In this document: positions 36,889 through 45,612 of the stretch, piece by piece
Numbering within the stretch: position 1 is the stretch's first letter
Layout: every line of letters begins with the position of its first letter
Source: Streptomyces sp. NBC_00091
GTDB taxonomy: Bacteria; Actinomycetota; Actinomycetes; Streptomycetales; Streptomycetaceae
Assembly (NCBI RefSeq): GCF_026343185.1
Contig: NZ_JAPEMA010000001.1
Span: forward strand, 1,798,001-1,862,000
Reading direction: 5' to 3'
Length of the DNA stretch: 64,000 bases
Made by a program: the position numbers and the translations under genes
Notes under the pieces: model-generated
What the model was told of the DNA's origin: nothing
What the model saw: the letters and a program-made list of their open reading frames with translations, nothing else
Databases searched by the model: none

Positions 36889-38124
36889 ATGAGCGCGCAC
36901 CGGAGGAAGACCGAGCACCACAGGCCCTCACGCCGCCACCGCCTCGCCCGCACCCTGCTGATCGCGGCCTGCGCGCTGACGCTGATGGCGGGCGGCTGCG
37001 CCTGGTACGCCTACGACGACCTCGCCTCCAGCATCGGCAGCTCCACGGCCCTGGACGGCGCCGAGAAGTCGGCGCACGGCGATGTGAACATCCTGCTCAT
37101 GGGCCTGGACAGCCGCCGCGACCAGAACGGCGACCCGCTGCCCGAGGAGATCCTCGACAAACTGCACGCCGGCAGCTCGGACATCGGCGGCTACAACGCG
37201 AACACCCTGATCCTGCTCCACGTGCCCGGCGGGGGCGGGGGCGGGGACGGCGGCGGGGCGCAGGCCTTCTCCATACCGCGCGACGACTTCGTGCAGATAG
37301 CCGGGCTCGGCCACAAGGACAAGATCAAGAAGGCGTACGGGCTGGCGAAGGCGGCCAAGGAGGAGCAGCTGTCGGAGCAGGGGGTGAAGGACCGGCGCCG
37401 ACTGGAGCGGGAGGGGCGCGAGGCGGGGCGCAAGGCGCAGATCGAGACGGTGCGCGGCTTCCTGGGCGTCCCGGTCGATCACTTCGCCGAGCTGAACCTG
37501 GCCGGCTTCCACCACCTGGCGGACGCGCTGGGCGGCGTACCGGTGTGCCTGAGGAAGCCGGTCAAGGACAGGTACTCGGGCGCCGACTTCCCGGCGGGCC
37601 GGCAGACCCTGAACGGCAGCCAGTCCCTGGCCTTCGTACGGCAGCGGCACGGCCTGGACATGGGCGACCTGGACCGGACGAAGCGGCAGCAGGCCTTCCT
37701 GGCCGGCGCGACGCAGAAGCTGAACTCGGCCGGGACCTTCACGGACCCGGTGAAGCTGCTCAAGCTGATCGACACGGCCAAACAGGACGTCGTGACGGAC
37801 TCGGGCTGGGATCTGCTGTCGTTCGTGAAGCAGGCGAAGAACCTGTCCGGCGGCAAAGTGCAATTCACGACACTCCCCATCGAGGGGTTCGGAAGGAACC
37901 ATGGGGAGGACATCAACGTCGTAGATGATATGAAGATAAAGCGCCTCATTGCCGAGCAGATCGGTCCCCGGTCGACCACTGCGACGACCCCGGGTGCTCC
38001 GGGCGCCGCGTCCTCATCCCCCGCTTCTTCTTCCTCCTCCTCGTCTCCCTCCGCCCCGCCGCCGCCCCCTCCGCAGCCGGAGAAGGACGTCATCGACGGC
38101 GGCGGCATCCCGTGCGTGGACTGA
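36889..38124 (+). CDS. LytR-CpsA-Psr (LCP) family protein
   Basis: LCP enzymes attach polyprenyl-linked glycopolymers such as teichoic acids or arabinogalactan to peptidoglycan. The 411-residue protein has a cytoplasmic head, one membrane helix (TLLIAACALTLMAGGCAWYAY) and the LCP domain. The domain includes NILLMGLDSRRD, NTLILLHV, SIPRDDFVQI, the GFHHLADALGGVPVCL region and LAFVRQRHGLDMGDLDR. A charged helical insertion (about 160-190) and a Ser- then Pro-rich tail are unusual. It is next to the two-component pair and overlaps the SEDS gene by 13 bp. Confidence 0.92.
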   Translation: MSAHRRKTEHHRPSRRHRLARTLLIAACALTLMAGGCAWYAYDDLASSIGSSTALDGAEKSAHGDVNILLMGLDSRRDQNGDPLPEEILDKLHAGSSDIGGYNANTLILLHVPGGGGGGDGGGAQAFSIPRDDFVQIAGLGHKDKIKKAYGLAKAAKEEQLSEQGVKDRRRLEREGREAGRKAQIETVRGFLGVPVDHFAELNLAGFHHLADALGGVPVCLRKPVKDRYSGADFPAGRQTLNGSQSLAFVRQRHGLDMGDLDRTKRQQAFLAGATQKLNSAGTFTDPVKLLKLIDTAKQDVVTDSGWDLLSFVKQAKNLSGGKVQFTTLPIEGFGRNHGEDINVVDDMKIKRLIAEQIGPRSTTATTPGAPGAASSSPASSSSSSSPSAPPPPPPQPEKDVIDGGGIPCVD

Positions 38125-39512
38125 GGCCCCTGACGGTGGCGGGCGCCCGCCGCCGCACCGAAGCACTGCTGCTGCTCCTGGTCATCGGCATCGCCGTCTT
38201 CGGCCACGTGAGCGCGGGCCTGGCCATGAACGGCGAGCTGCCGCAGCAGCTCACCAGCTTCGTCATCAGCATGACGCTGCTGTCGCTGGTGGGACACCTG
38301 GGCATCCGCCGGTTCGCGCCGTACGCGGATCCGCTGATCTTCCCGCTCGCCATGCTGCTGACCGGGCTCGGGCTGGTGCTGATCCACCGGCTCGACCAGG
38401 GGTACATCGAGCGGTACGACTCGCCGGCGAACGCGCCCGACCAGCTGATGTGGACGGTGGTCGGGGTCGCCGCCTGCCTCCTGGTCGTGGCGCTGCTGCG
38501 CGACCACCGGCTGCTCCAGCGCTTCATCTACATCACGATGGTCGTCGCGCTGGTGCTGCTGATCGCGCCGGCGTTCTTCGGCGCGGACACGTACGGCGCG
38601 AAGCGCTGGATCATCCTCTTCGGCTTCTCGCTCCAGCCCGGCGAGTTCGTGAAGATCATGATCGCGATCTTCTTCGCCGGCTACCTGGTCATCCACCGCG
38701 ACTCCCTGGCCCTGACCGGCCGCAAGTTCCTCGGCATGCGGCTGCCCCCGATGCGCCAGCTCGGACCCATCATCACGGTGTGGATCCTCTCGCTGCTGGT
38801 CCTGGTCTTCGAGCGCGACCTCGGCACCTCGCTGATCTTCTTCGGCGTCTTCGTGGTGATGCTCTACGTGGCCACCGAGCGCACCAGCTGGATCGTGTGC
38901 GGCCTGCTCATGGCGGCGGTGGGCGCCTTCGCGGTGGGCGCGACGGAACCCCACGTCAAGGCGCGTGTCGCCGCCTGGCTGGACCCGCTGGCGATCTACG
39001 CCCCGAACCCTCCGACCGGGCTCAACTCCGAGCAGTCGGCGCAGGCGCTGTTCAGCTTCGGCACCGGCGGCATCTCGGGCACCGGCCTGGGGATGGGCCA
39101 CCCCGAGCTGATCAAGTTCGCGGGGCGCAGCGACTTCATCCTGACGACGGTGGGCGAGGAACTCGGCCTGGCCGGGGTCATGGCCGTCCTCATCGTCTAC
39201 GCCCTCCTCGTGCAGCGGGGGCTGCGCATGGCCCTGGCCGCGCGGGACCCGTTCGGCAAGCTGCTGGCGGTGGGCCTGGCCGCGGCGCTGGCGCTCCAGG
39301 TCTTCGTGGTCGCCGGCGGCGTCACGGGCCTGATCCCCCTGACCGGCAAGGCCCTGCCCTTCCTGGCGAAGGGCGGCTCCTCCCTCCTGGCCAACTGGAT
39401 CATGATCGCCCTCCTGCTCCGCATCAGCGACAGCGCGGAACGCCAACGCGAAGCCGACGCCCACGGCCCGGCGGAAACCACGATCACCCCGGTGATGGCG
39501 GGGGTGCGGTGA
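38112..39512 (+). CDS. SEDS family protein (FtsW/RodA/SpoVE-like)
   Basis: SEDS proteins are peptidoglycan glycosyltransferases working with a class B penicillin-binding protein. The 466-residue protein has about ten membrane helices and the family landmarks GAKRWI, QPGEFVKI, the Arg-Asp pair in FERDLGTS, GGISGTGLG and LPFLAKGGSSLLANW. The size fits RodA-type members. It begins with a GTG inside the LCP gene, so translation is coupled. No penicillin-binding protein is adjacent, so its partner must be elsewhere. Confidence 0.93.
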   Translation: MRGLRPLTVAGARRRTEALLLLLVIGIAVFGHVSAGLAMNGELPQQLTSFVISMTLLSLVGHLGIRRFAPYADPLIFPLAMLLTGLGLVLIHRLDQGYIERYDSPANAPDQLMWTVVGVAACLLVVALLRDHRLLQRFIYITMVVALVLLIAPAFFGADTYGAKRWIILFGFSLQPGEFVKIMIAIFFAGYLVIHRDSLALTGRKFLGMRLPPMRQLGPIITVWILSLLVLVFERDLGTSLIFFGVFVVMLYVATERTSWIVCGLLMAAVGAFAVGATEPHVKARVAAWLDPLAIYAPNPPTGLNSEQSAQALFSFGTGGISGTGLGMGHPELIKFAGRSDFILTTVGEELGLAGVMAVLIVYALLVQRGLRMALAARDPFGKLLAVGLAAALALQVFVVAGGVTGLIPLTGKALPFLAKGGSSLLANWIMIALLLRISDSAERQREADAHGPAETTITPVMAGVR

Positions 39513-40097
39513 GGGGCTGCGGCTCGGGCGCGCCATCTCCCCCTCGGAGGGTGGGGGCGGGGTCTGGGCTGGGCGGTGTCAGGGCTGGTTTGGGGGTTTC
39601 CCGTCAGTCCCATCGTCCTTCCGTGTCGGGCCGGTCCGTCAAGGGCGCTCCTTCGTCGCGTCGCTTCGCGATGGCCTTCGGCCACCCTTGACCGACCGCC
39701 CCGCCCCGGAAAGCCGAAAGACTGCCGGGAAGCCCCCAAAGGAACGGTCACGGGGCAAGAGCAGGAGGAGCGGGTCCCTCAGCGATGAGGCGAGGGGCTT
39801 CCCCTTGCCACGCCGGGCATCCGGGCCCGTTCAAGAAGGGCCCAGGGCCGGGGGCTCGGGGACGCATCAGATCGCTACGCGCTTCTCAGATCTCAGCGTC
39901 CGGCGACCGTCTTGGGCTGATACCCGCACCAAATGACGACCAGAGCGGCGCGGGGAGCAGGTCATGTCCCCTGGTGACGTGTGGCCGCCGACGACCATGA
40001 CTTGAACGCGTTCAAACTCTGTGCCAGGGTACGGCATGCGTTCTTGAGCTCACCGGTCGCGGACGCGGCCTGCGGAACCCGCTAGGGGTGGAGTCTG
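39513..40097. repeat. 585-bp intergenic region with inverted-repeat element
   Basis: No supported gene. A 13-bp inverted repeat (39633-39645 with 39685-39697, one mismatch) encloses smaller palindromes (GCGTCGCTTCGCGATGGC, GGCCTTCGGCC). Sequence of this type is, to my memory, a common dispersed element in Streptomyces genomes. The right part holds the palindrome at 40002 and the lipoprotein promoter region. Confidence 0.6.
40002..40015. promoter_or_regulatory. perfect 14-bp palindrome, candidate operator
   Basis: TTGAACGCGTTCAA is fully self-complementary and lies about 85 bp upstream of the lipoprotein start. Its form is typical of TetR-family operators, but no such regulator is encoded in this window. 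Confidence 0.45.
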
Positions 40098-40538
40098 TTG
40101 CGTTACCGTCGCGCTTCGCTGATCTTGGCCGCCATGGCCCTTGCCCTCACGGGCTGCGGCAGGATCTACGAACTGCCGCCGCCCGAGGGCAAACCGGTCG
40201 TGCTGGAGCCAGCCGAACTTGCGACCACGTGGACCGATATCCACGACGGCACCCTCACGCTGAAGCAGGACGGGACGTTCATCGCCGATAACGTCTGCAT
40301 CGCCTTCAGCTGGGACGAGGGTTTGACCCAGTCCGGAACAGGCACCTGGAGGCTGGGCTCCAACACGGAGCAAAGCATCGTCGTTGTGTCCTTCGACGCC
40401 GCTCACCCCGAAACGGGTGAGCGACGCCCCGACTCCTGGGCCGCCTTGAAGAACGGCAAGGTCCTGAAGCTCTGGACCCGCGTCGGCGATCCGGACCACG
40501 ATGAGCCACACTGCACCCTGACCAGCCGGGCAAGCTGA
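40098..40538 (+). CDS. small secreted lipoprotein, function unknown
   Basis: The 146-residue protein has a lipoprotein signal peptide (SLILAAMALALTGCG, with Cys at about residue 20) and a soluble domain rich in beta strands containing three more cysteines. Similar short Streptomyces lipoproteins carry the motif W-x-D-x-x-x-G-T-L-x-L-x-x-D-G-T-F seen here (TWTDIHDGTLTLKQDGTF). The start codon appears to be TTG. It is flanked by a repeat-rich gap, and its base composition is somewhat less GC-rich than its neighbours, so recent gain is possible. Confidence 0.75.
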   Translation: MRYRRASLILAAMALALTGCGRIYELPPPEGKPVVLEPAELATTWTDIHDGTLTLKQDGTFIADNVCIAFSWDEGLTQSGTGTWRLGSNTEQSIVVVSFDAAHPETGERRPDSWAALKNGKVLKLWTRVGDPDHDEPHCTLTSRAS

Positions 40539-40574
40539 CCCGTGTCGCCCGTACGAGGGTGCCGGGCCTCGGGG

Positions 40575-40605
40575 TTGACTTGGAGTGGGCTCTAACTTCT
40601 AGGGT
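40575..40605 (+). promoter_or_regulatory. MerR-type promoter with 19-bp spacer
   Basis: TTGACT (40575-40580) and TAGGGT (40600-40605) are 19 bp apart, the over-long spacing that MerR-family activators correct by bending DNA. The spacer contains the inverted repeat TTGGAG-N4-CTCTAA. The ATG of the reductase follows the -10 by 8 bp. Confidence 0.75.
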
Positions 40606-40613
40606 GCGCCGGT

Positions 40614-41669
40614 ATGAGCATGCGATACCGAAATTTGGGTGGGACCGGCATCGAGGTGAGTGCCTACTGCCTCGGCACGATGATGTTCGGCGCGGTGGGC
40701 AACCCCGACCACGACGACTGTGTGCGGATCATCCACACCGCCCTCGACCAGGGCATCAACTTCGTGGACACCGCCGACATGTACTCCGCCGGCGAGTCCG
40801 AGACGATCGTCGGCAAGGCCCTCAAGGGGCGGCGCGACGACGTCGTGCTCTCCACCAAGGTGCACTTCCAGATGGGTGAGGGCCGCAACCGCAGCGGCAA
40901 CTCGCGCCGCTGGATCACCCGGGCCGTGGAGGAGAGCCTGAGGCGGCTCGGCACCGACTGGATCGACCTCTACCAGGTGCACCGGCCCGACCCCTCGACC
41001 GACATCGAGGAGACCCTGTCGGTCCTCGGCGACCTGGTCCGGGCGGGCAAGATACGGGCCTTCGGCTGCTCCACCTTCCCCGCCGAGGAGATCGCCGAGG
41101 CGCACCACGTCGCGGAGCGGCGCGGGCTGCCGCGCCTGCGCACCGAGCAGCCGCCGTACTCGATCCTCGCGCGCGGCGTGGAGCGGGACGTGCTGCCCGT
41201 GGCCCGGCGATACGGGATGGGGGTGCTGACCTGGAGCCCGCTGGCCTCCGGGTTCCTGAGCGGCAAGTACCGGCTGGGCCGGGACATCGACCTCACCACC
41301 GGCCGGGCCGCGCTGACGCCCGCGCGCTTCGACCCGGCGATCCCGGGGAACGTCGCCAAGCTGGAGGCCGTCGAGCGGCTCGCGGAGGTGGCGGACGGGA
41401 TCGGCCGCACGGTGCCGGAGCTGGCCCTCGCCTTCCCGCTCGCGCACCCGGCCGTCACCTCGGTGATCATCGGTCCGCGGACGGGCGAGCAGCTGGAGGC
41501 CTCGCTCAAGGGGGCGGATCTCGTCCTGGATGACGAAGTGCTGGACCGGATCGACGAGATCGTGCCGCCCGGCACCAACCTCTACCACCCGGACGGGGCC
41601 TGGCAGCCGCTGTCCCTGACCGACCCGGCCCAGCGCCGTCGGCCGGTCACCGACCGTTCCGCGGGATAG
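40614..41669 (+). CDS. aldo/keto reductase
   Basis: The 351-residue barrel enzyme has the family residues: Asp and Tyr of NFVDTADMYSAGESE, Lys of STKVHF and the DWIDLYQVHRPDP region. The NADP-binding end of the barrel has IIGPRTGEQLEASL. The substrate is unknown; the closest broad group is the YghZ/Kv-beta-like reductases. The promoter is of MerR type, suggesting induction by a small electrophile, metal or redox signal. The ATG lies about one or two bases from the predicted transcription start. Confidence 0.92.
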   Translation: MSMRYRNLGGTGIEVSAYCLGTMMFGAVGNPDHDDCVRIIHTALDQGINFVDTADMYSAGESETIVGKALKGRRDDVVLSTKVHFQMGEGRNRSGNSRRWITRAVEESLRRLGTDWIDLYQVHRPDPSTDIEETLSVLGDLVRAGKIRAFGCSTFPAEEIAEAHHVAERRGLPRLRTEQPPYSILARGVERDVLPVARRYGMGVLTWSPLASGFLSGKYRLGRDIDLTTGRAALTPARFDPAIPGNVAKLEAVERLAEVADGIGRTVPELALAFPLAHPAVTSVIIGPRTGEQLEASLKGADLVLDDEVLDRIDEIVPPGTNLYHPDGAWQPLSLTDPAQRRRPVTDRSAG

Positions 41670-41685
41670 TTCTGGGGGGGGCGGG

Positions 41686-42576
41686 CTACAGGTAGTCCTC
41701 CAGGCGGGCGATCTTGTAGCCCTGGTCCTGTATGCGCTGGAGCATGCGGGTGGTCATCTGGGTCTCGGTCGCGCCCTTGAGTTCCGAGGGGCCGCGGAAG
41801 TGGGCCAGGAGGATGTCACCCGGTTTGAGGGCGGAGCCCTCGGCGTACTGGAAGTCGTTGATCTGCATCGACGCGCGCCACAGGACGACCGTCGGGGCCC
41901 CGCACTCGGCGGCGGCCCTGAGGGTGTCGTCGTTGTAGTTCCCGAACGGCGGCCGGAAGAGGGGCGGGCGCTTGCCGAAGCGCTTCTCCAGGCGTTCCTG
42001 CTGGCCGCATATCTCCTTCTTCTGCGCCGCGAAGGGCAGGGTGCGGAGGTTCGGGTGCGTCAGGGTGTGGTTGTTTATCGTGCTGCCGGAGCCGTTGTCG
42101 CGGAGCTTCTCGAAGTGTCCGTAGTCCGCGGAAGCCACGTTGTCCGTCAGGAACATGCTGATGGGCAGCTTCAGGTCGGCCGCCATCTTCAGGAACTCGG
42201 GGTCCTTCTCCGCGCCGTCGTCGAAGGTGAGGAAGACGACCTTCTCCGTCGGCGCGACGGGTATTCGGTCCAGTACGGCCGCCTTGCCCGGGGCGGCCTT
42301 GGGAAGTTGGGGCTTCTGCGCCGGCTTGGGGGCGTACTGGACGGGGGCCGTCAGGCCCCACTTGCGGTACGCCTCGTCGCCCGCCGTACCGGCCGTCGCG
42401 GAGCTGCTCGCCGCGGGGGCCGGTACGGACGGGGAGGCCGACGGGGAAGCGGTGTCCTGCGCGGTCTTGCGGCCCAGCCGTTCGATGGGATCCACGCTGT
42501 TCCCGCATCCCGTCAGGGACAGCGCGAGCGCGCCGGCCGTCAGCGTCCCGGCTACGAACCGGCGCGCGTACCTCAC
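41686..42576 (-). CDS. NodB-type polysaccharide deacetylase lipoprotein
   Basis: The 296-residue protein has a lipoprotein signal (LALSLTGCG, Cys near residue 24) and a NodB domain. It keeps the metal and catalytic motifs: TFDDG (about 118-122), HTLTH and RPPFGNYND. It should deacetylate an N-acetylated glycan such as peptidoglycan or chitin at the outer membrane face. It overlaps the upstream paralogue by 4 bp (ATGA), so the two are translationally coupled and probably arose by tandem duplication. Both end in ARLEDYL. Confidence 0.9.
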   Translation of the reverse strand: MRYARRFVAGTLTAGALALSLTGCGNSVDPIERLGRKTAQDTASPSASPSVPAPAASSSATAGTAGDEAYRKWGLTAPVQYAPKPAQKPQLPKAAPGKAAVLDRIPVAPTEKVVFLTFDDGAEKDPEFLKMAADLKLPISMFLTDNVASADYGHFEKLRDNGSGSTINNHTLTHPNLRTLPFAAQKKEICGQQERLEKRFGKRPPLFRPPFGNYNDDTLRAAAECGAPTVVLWRASMQINDFQYAEGSALKPGDILLAHFRGPSELKGATETQMTTRMLQRIQDQGYKIARLEDYL

Positions 42577-43520
42577 AAGTAGTCCTCCAGGCGGGCCACG
42601 GCATATCCCTTGTCCGTGACGGTCTTCATGACATGACGGATCATGTCAGGCATCGTGCCCTTCCAGTCCTCCCGGCCCCGGAAGTGCGTGAGGATGATGT
42701 CGCCCGGGTGGAGATCGCGGTCCCATTCGCGGTAGTCCATCCGGTTTACGAACGCCTCGGCGTTCCACAGCGGAACCGCCTTGATGCCGCAGGACTTGGC
42801 GGCGCGCAGCGTGTCCTGGTTGTAGTTGCCGTACGGCGGGCGGAAGAGCGCGGGCCGCTTGCCGAACTGCTTCTGGATGGTGTCCTGCTGGCCGCAGATC
42901 TCCTCGCGCTGCTGCTCGTAGGAGAGTCCGGGCATGTAGCGGTGGTTGAGGGTGTGGTTGTTCAGGGTGACGCCCGCGGCCTGCATCTGCTTGAAGTAGG
43001 GGTAGTTCTCGCGTACGAGGTAGTCGCTGAGGAACGCCGTGTACGGGATCTTCAGCTCCTGCATCATCCTGATGAACTCGGGGTCCTTCTCGGCACCGTC
43101 GTCCACGGTCAGGAAGACGACCTTCTCCTCGGTCGGGACGGTGGTGAAGACCGGGGGCAGTTCGTCCTGGTCCTCGACCTCGAAGCCGTCGCGGGTGGTG
43201 ATCTCGGGCTTCACCTTCGGTGCGGCCGGGGCCAGGAGCGGCGTCTTGCGCAGCCCCCACTTCTTCGCCGCGGCGATCCGGGCCTGCTGGGCGGCCTTGA
43301 GCCGCTCGGCGGAGTTGGCGAGGGCGCCGGCCGCGCCGCCCGCCTCCGCGGCCTGCCCCGGCTTGCCCTTGGCCGGCTTCGCCGGCTCCGCGGAGCCGCA
43401 TCCCGTACCCAGGGCGGCGACCAGCAGTGCGGCCAGGGCCACCCCGTACCGGCCGCGCGGACGTACCGCGGGCCGGCGACCAAACTGCGCAGTATTTCCG
43501 TTTTGTCGTACAAGCTGCAT
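42573..43520 (-). CDS. NodB-type polysaccharide deacetylase lipoprotein (paralogue)
   Basis: The 315-residue protein has a lipoprotein signal (VALAALLVAALGTGCGSA) and a NodB domain with TVDDGAEKDPEF, HTLNH and RPPYGNYNQ, so the catalytic set is present (Val for Phe before DDG). It is the first gene of the pair. The ATG at 43520 follows GAAGGAT by about 8 bases. An alanine-rich, weakly structured linker precedes the domain. The presence of two similar enzymes may allow different glycan substrates. Confidence 0.88.
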   Translation of the reverse strand: MQLVRQNGNTAQFGRRPAVRPRGRYGVALAALLVAALGTGCGSAEPAKPAKGKPGQAAEAGGAAGALANSAERLKAAQQARIAAAKKWGLRKTPLLAPAAPKVKPEITTRDGFEVEDQDELPPVFTTVPTEEKVVFLTVDDGAEKDPEFIRMMQELKIPYTAFLSDYLVRENYPYFKQMQAAGVTLNNHTLNHRYMPGLSYEQQREEICGQQDTIQKQFGKRPALFRPPYGNYNQDTLRAAKSCGIKAVPLWNAEAFVNRMDYREWDRDLHPGDIILTHFRGREDWKGTMPDMIRHVMKTVTDKGYAVARLEDYL

Positions 43521-43610
43521 AGCTGCGGATCCTTCCACCGCGCAGCTGCGCGCCCCGGACGACACCACGGCCGGACTCCCGCCTTCCACCGGCTGGCCCA
43601 CAATGGACCG

Positions 43611-44783
43611 GTGACCCCCGAAGACTTCGCCGCGCTCCTCACCCCCGAGGGCAGCGCGCTCCTCGACTCGCTCCGCGACTACGACCCCGCCCAGGAACTG
43701 GCCGTGGCCACCCGGCTGCGCCGCGAGCACCCCGCCGGGCTGGTGTCGGCCGCGCTGGGGCAGGCCCGGCTGAGGCAGCGGGCGGTGGCGAAGTTCGGGG
43801 CCGAGGACGCGTTCCGGATGTACTTCACGCCCGGCGGCGGGGAGATGGCCACCCGCGCGCCGGTGGCCTCGTACCGCGCCGAGCGGCTCGCGGACCTGGG
43901 CGTACGGAGCGTCGCGGACCTGTGCTGCGGAATCGGCGGGGACGCCCTGGCGCTGGCCCGGCGCGGGATCCGGGTGCTGGCGGTGGACCTCGACCCGCTG
44001 ACGGTGGCCGTCGCGCGGGCCAACGCCGAGGCGCTGGGGCTGGCGGACCTGATCGAGGTCCGGGAGGCCGATGTGACGGGGGTGGACGTGTCCTCGTACG
44101 ACGCCGTCTTCATCGACCCCGCGCGGCGCGGCGGGCGCGGCCGCGTCTTCGACCCGGAGTCCTACTCACCGCCGCTGTCCTGGGCCGTGGAGACGGCCCG
44201 TGCGGCCAAGTACGCCGCCATCAAGATCGCGCCGGGGATCCCGCACGAGGCGGTGCCGGCGGAGGCCGAGGCCGAGTGGATCTCCGACCACGGGGACGTG
44301 AAGGAGGCCGTGCTGTGGTTCGGCACCGCCCCCGGCACGGTACGGGCCACCCTGCTGCCGGGGCCGCGCGGGCTGGTCACCGCCGAACCGCTGCCGGACC
44401 CGGAGGCGGGACCGGTCGGGCGCTGGCTGTACGAGCCCGACGGGGCCGTGATCCGCGCGCACCTCGTCGCCGAGGTGGCCGCGCAGCTGGACGGCCGGCT
44501 CATCGACCCGACCATCGCCTACATCACCGCCGACGAGCTGCGCGCGACGCCGTACGCGACCGCGTACGAGATCACGGACGTGCTGCCCTTCGGGCTGAAG
44601 AAGCTGAAGGCGCTGCTGCGCGAGCGGGAGGTCGGGATCCTGACGGTGAAGAAGCGGGGCTCGGCGATCGAGCCGGAGGAGCTGCGCAGGAAGGTCAAGC
44701 CGCAGGGGCCGAACTCCGCGACGGTCTTCCTGACGCGGGTGGCGGGGGCGCCGTCGATGCTGATCGGGTCCCCCGCGGGCTGA
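43611..44783 (+). CDS. SAM-dependent methyltransferase with THUMP-like C-terminal domain
   Basis: The 390-residue protein has a class I methyltransferase fold with the SAM loop DLCCGIGGDALALARRG and the acidic VDLDPL. IDPARRGGRGRVFDPESYSPP sits in the motif IV position, followed by a C-terminal THUMP-like domain. Actinobacterial homologues are annotated as THUMP-like methyltransferases, probably acting on RNA; I cannot name the substrate. The GTG start (VTPEDF) is divergent from the deacetylases. Confidence 0.8.
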   Translation: MTPEDFAALLTPEGSALLDSLRDYDPAQELAVATRLRREHPAGLVSAALGQARLRQRAVAKFGAEDAFRMYFTPGGGEMATRAPVASYRAERLADLGVRSVADLCCGIGGDALALARRGIRVLAVDLDPLTVAVARANAEALGLADLIEVREADVTGVDVSSYDAVFIDPARRGGRGRVFDPESYSPPLSWAVETARAAKYAAIKIAPGIPHEAVPAEAEAEWISDHGDVKEAVLWFGTAPGTVRATLLPGPRGLVTAEPLPDPEAGPVGRWLYEPDGAVIRAHLVAEVAAQLDGRLIDPTIAYITADELRATPYATAYEITDVLPFGLKKLKALLREREVGILTVKKRGSAIEPEELRRKVKPQGPNSATVFLTRVAGAPSMLIGSPAG

Positions 44784-44850
44784 CGGGTACCGGGGCCGTT
44801 GCCCTGGCCGGGCGGTTGGGGGCCGGCCGGTGCGGGACCGCTGCGCTGGC

Positions 44851-44922
44851 GGCCCCGGGCTGCGCCCGGGCTTTCCGGGGCTCCGCCCCGGACCCCGCGC
44901 CTCAAACGCCGGCGAGGCTGGA
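44851..44922. repeat. dispersed intergenic repeat, copy 1
   Basis: It contains CCCGCGCCTCAAACGCCGGC followed by GAGGCTGGA, a 29-bp block whose exact reverse complement occurs at 52391-52419. Short GC palindromes (CCCGGGC-TGC-GCCCGGG and CCGGGGC-TCC-GCCCCGG) flank it. Its TCA supplies the stop codon of the membrane protein gene at 44902. Confidence 0.75.
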
Positions 44923-45612
44923 TTTCCGCCGGACGGGGCCGGATTGCGCGGCGGCGCCTGATGGGGTCGGCCGGGGCGCGTCGGGCGGGCCGGGGTGGGT
45001 GGTGCGCAGGGCCCAGCGGTAGTGGGTGGCGGTCTTGGCCAGGCCCAGGAGGGCGGTGATCCACAGGATCATGCCGAATCCCATGAAGTACGCCACCTCC
45101 CCGTACGTGTCCGTGCCCGGGCGGGCTCCGGCCGCCGACGCGAAGGCCATCCAGAGCCCGGACGCGCCCAGCACCAGCGAGGCCACCAGCCACACCAGGC
45201 TCCGCGCCGGAGCGCGCAGGCGGGCGTCGGTCTCGGGGTCCCGGCCCGCCACGACCCAGGCGCACAGCAGCTGCCGCACCTGGCGCTCCCGCCGGGCGCC
45301 CCGCGCGAAGCAGAGCCCGGCGGGCACCAGGACGCCCAGCGCGATCACAGAGTGGACGGCGCCGACGAGGTACTCGAGCGGGCCTCCAGACGCGAAGGAC
45401 ATCACGGCCAGCCCGACGAAGGTCCAGCCGAGCGCGAAGGCCGCCGCAACGCCCCACAGCGACAGCAGCCGCCCCGGGCCCAGGCTGCGCCGGCTCAGGT
45501 CCGCGAGGAAACGCGCGCGGTCGGCCCGTACGACGCCCTCGTCCAGCCACTCGCGCAGATGCGCGGGCGGCGGCGGGGGCGGGAGCTCACGGCTAGGCAT
45601 GCGCATGACCAT
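44902..45612 (-). CDS. membrane protein, function unknown, C-terminus ending in a repeat
   Basis: The 236-residue protein has a charged head and four predicted helices (LLSLWGVAAAFALGWTFVGL, YLVGAVHSVIALGVLVPAGL, LVWLVASLVLGASGLWMAFA, GFGMILWITALLGLA). No family is recognised. The last residues (SSLAGV) and the stop codon are read from the dispersed repeat at 44851-44922. The original C-terminus was probably different. The start may be any of three nearby ATGs (45612, 45606, 45600). Confidence 0.65.
   Translation of the reverse strand: MVMRMPSRELPPPPPPAHLREWLDEGVVRADRARFLADLSRRSLGPGRLLSLWGVAAAFALGWTFVGLAVMSFASGGPLEYLVGAVHSVIALGVLVPAGLCFARGARRERQVRQLLCAWVVAGRDPETDARLRAPARSLVWLVASLVLGASGLWMAFASAAGARPGTDTYGEVAYFMGFGMILWITALLGLAKTATHYRWALRTTHPGPPDAPRPTPSGAAAQSGPVRRKSSLAGV

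Noticed and set aside
36928..37902. Minus-strand frame opposite the LCP gene
   Set aside because: It is a shadow frame. The plus strand carries all LCP motifs and normal coding bias.
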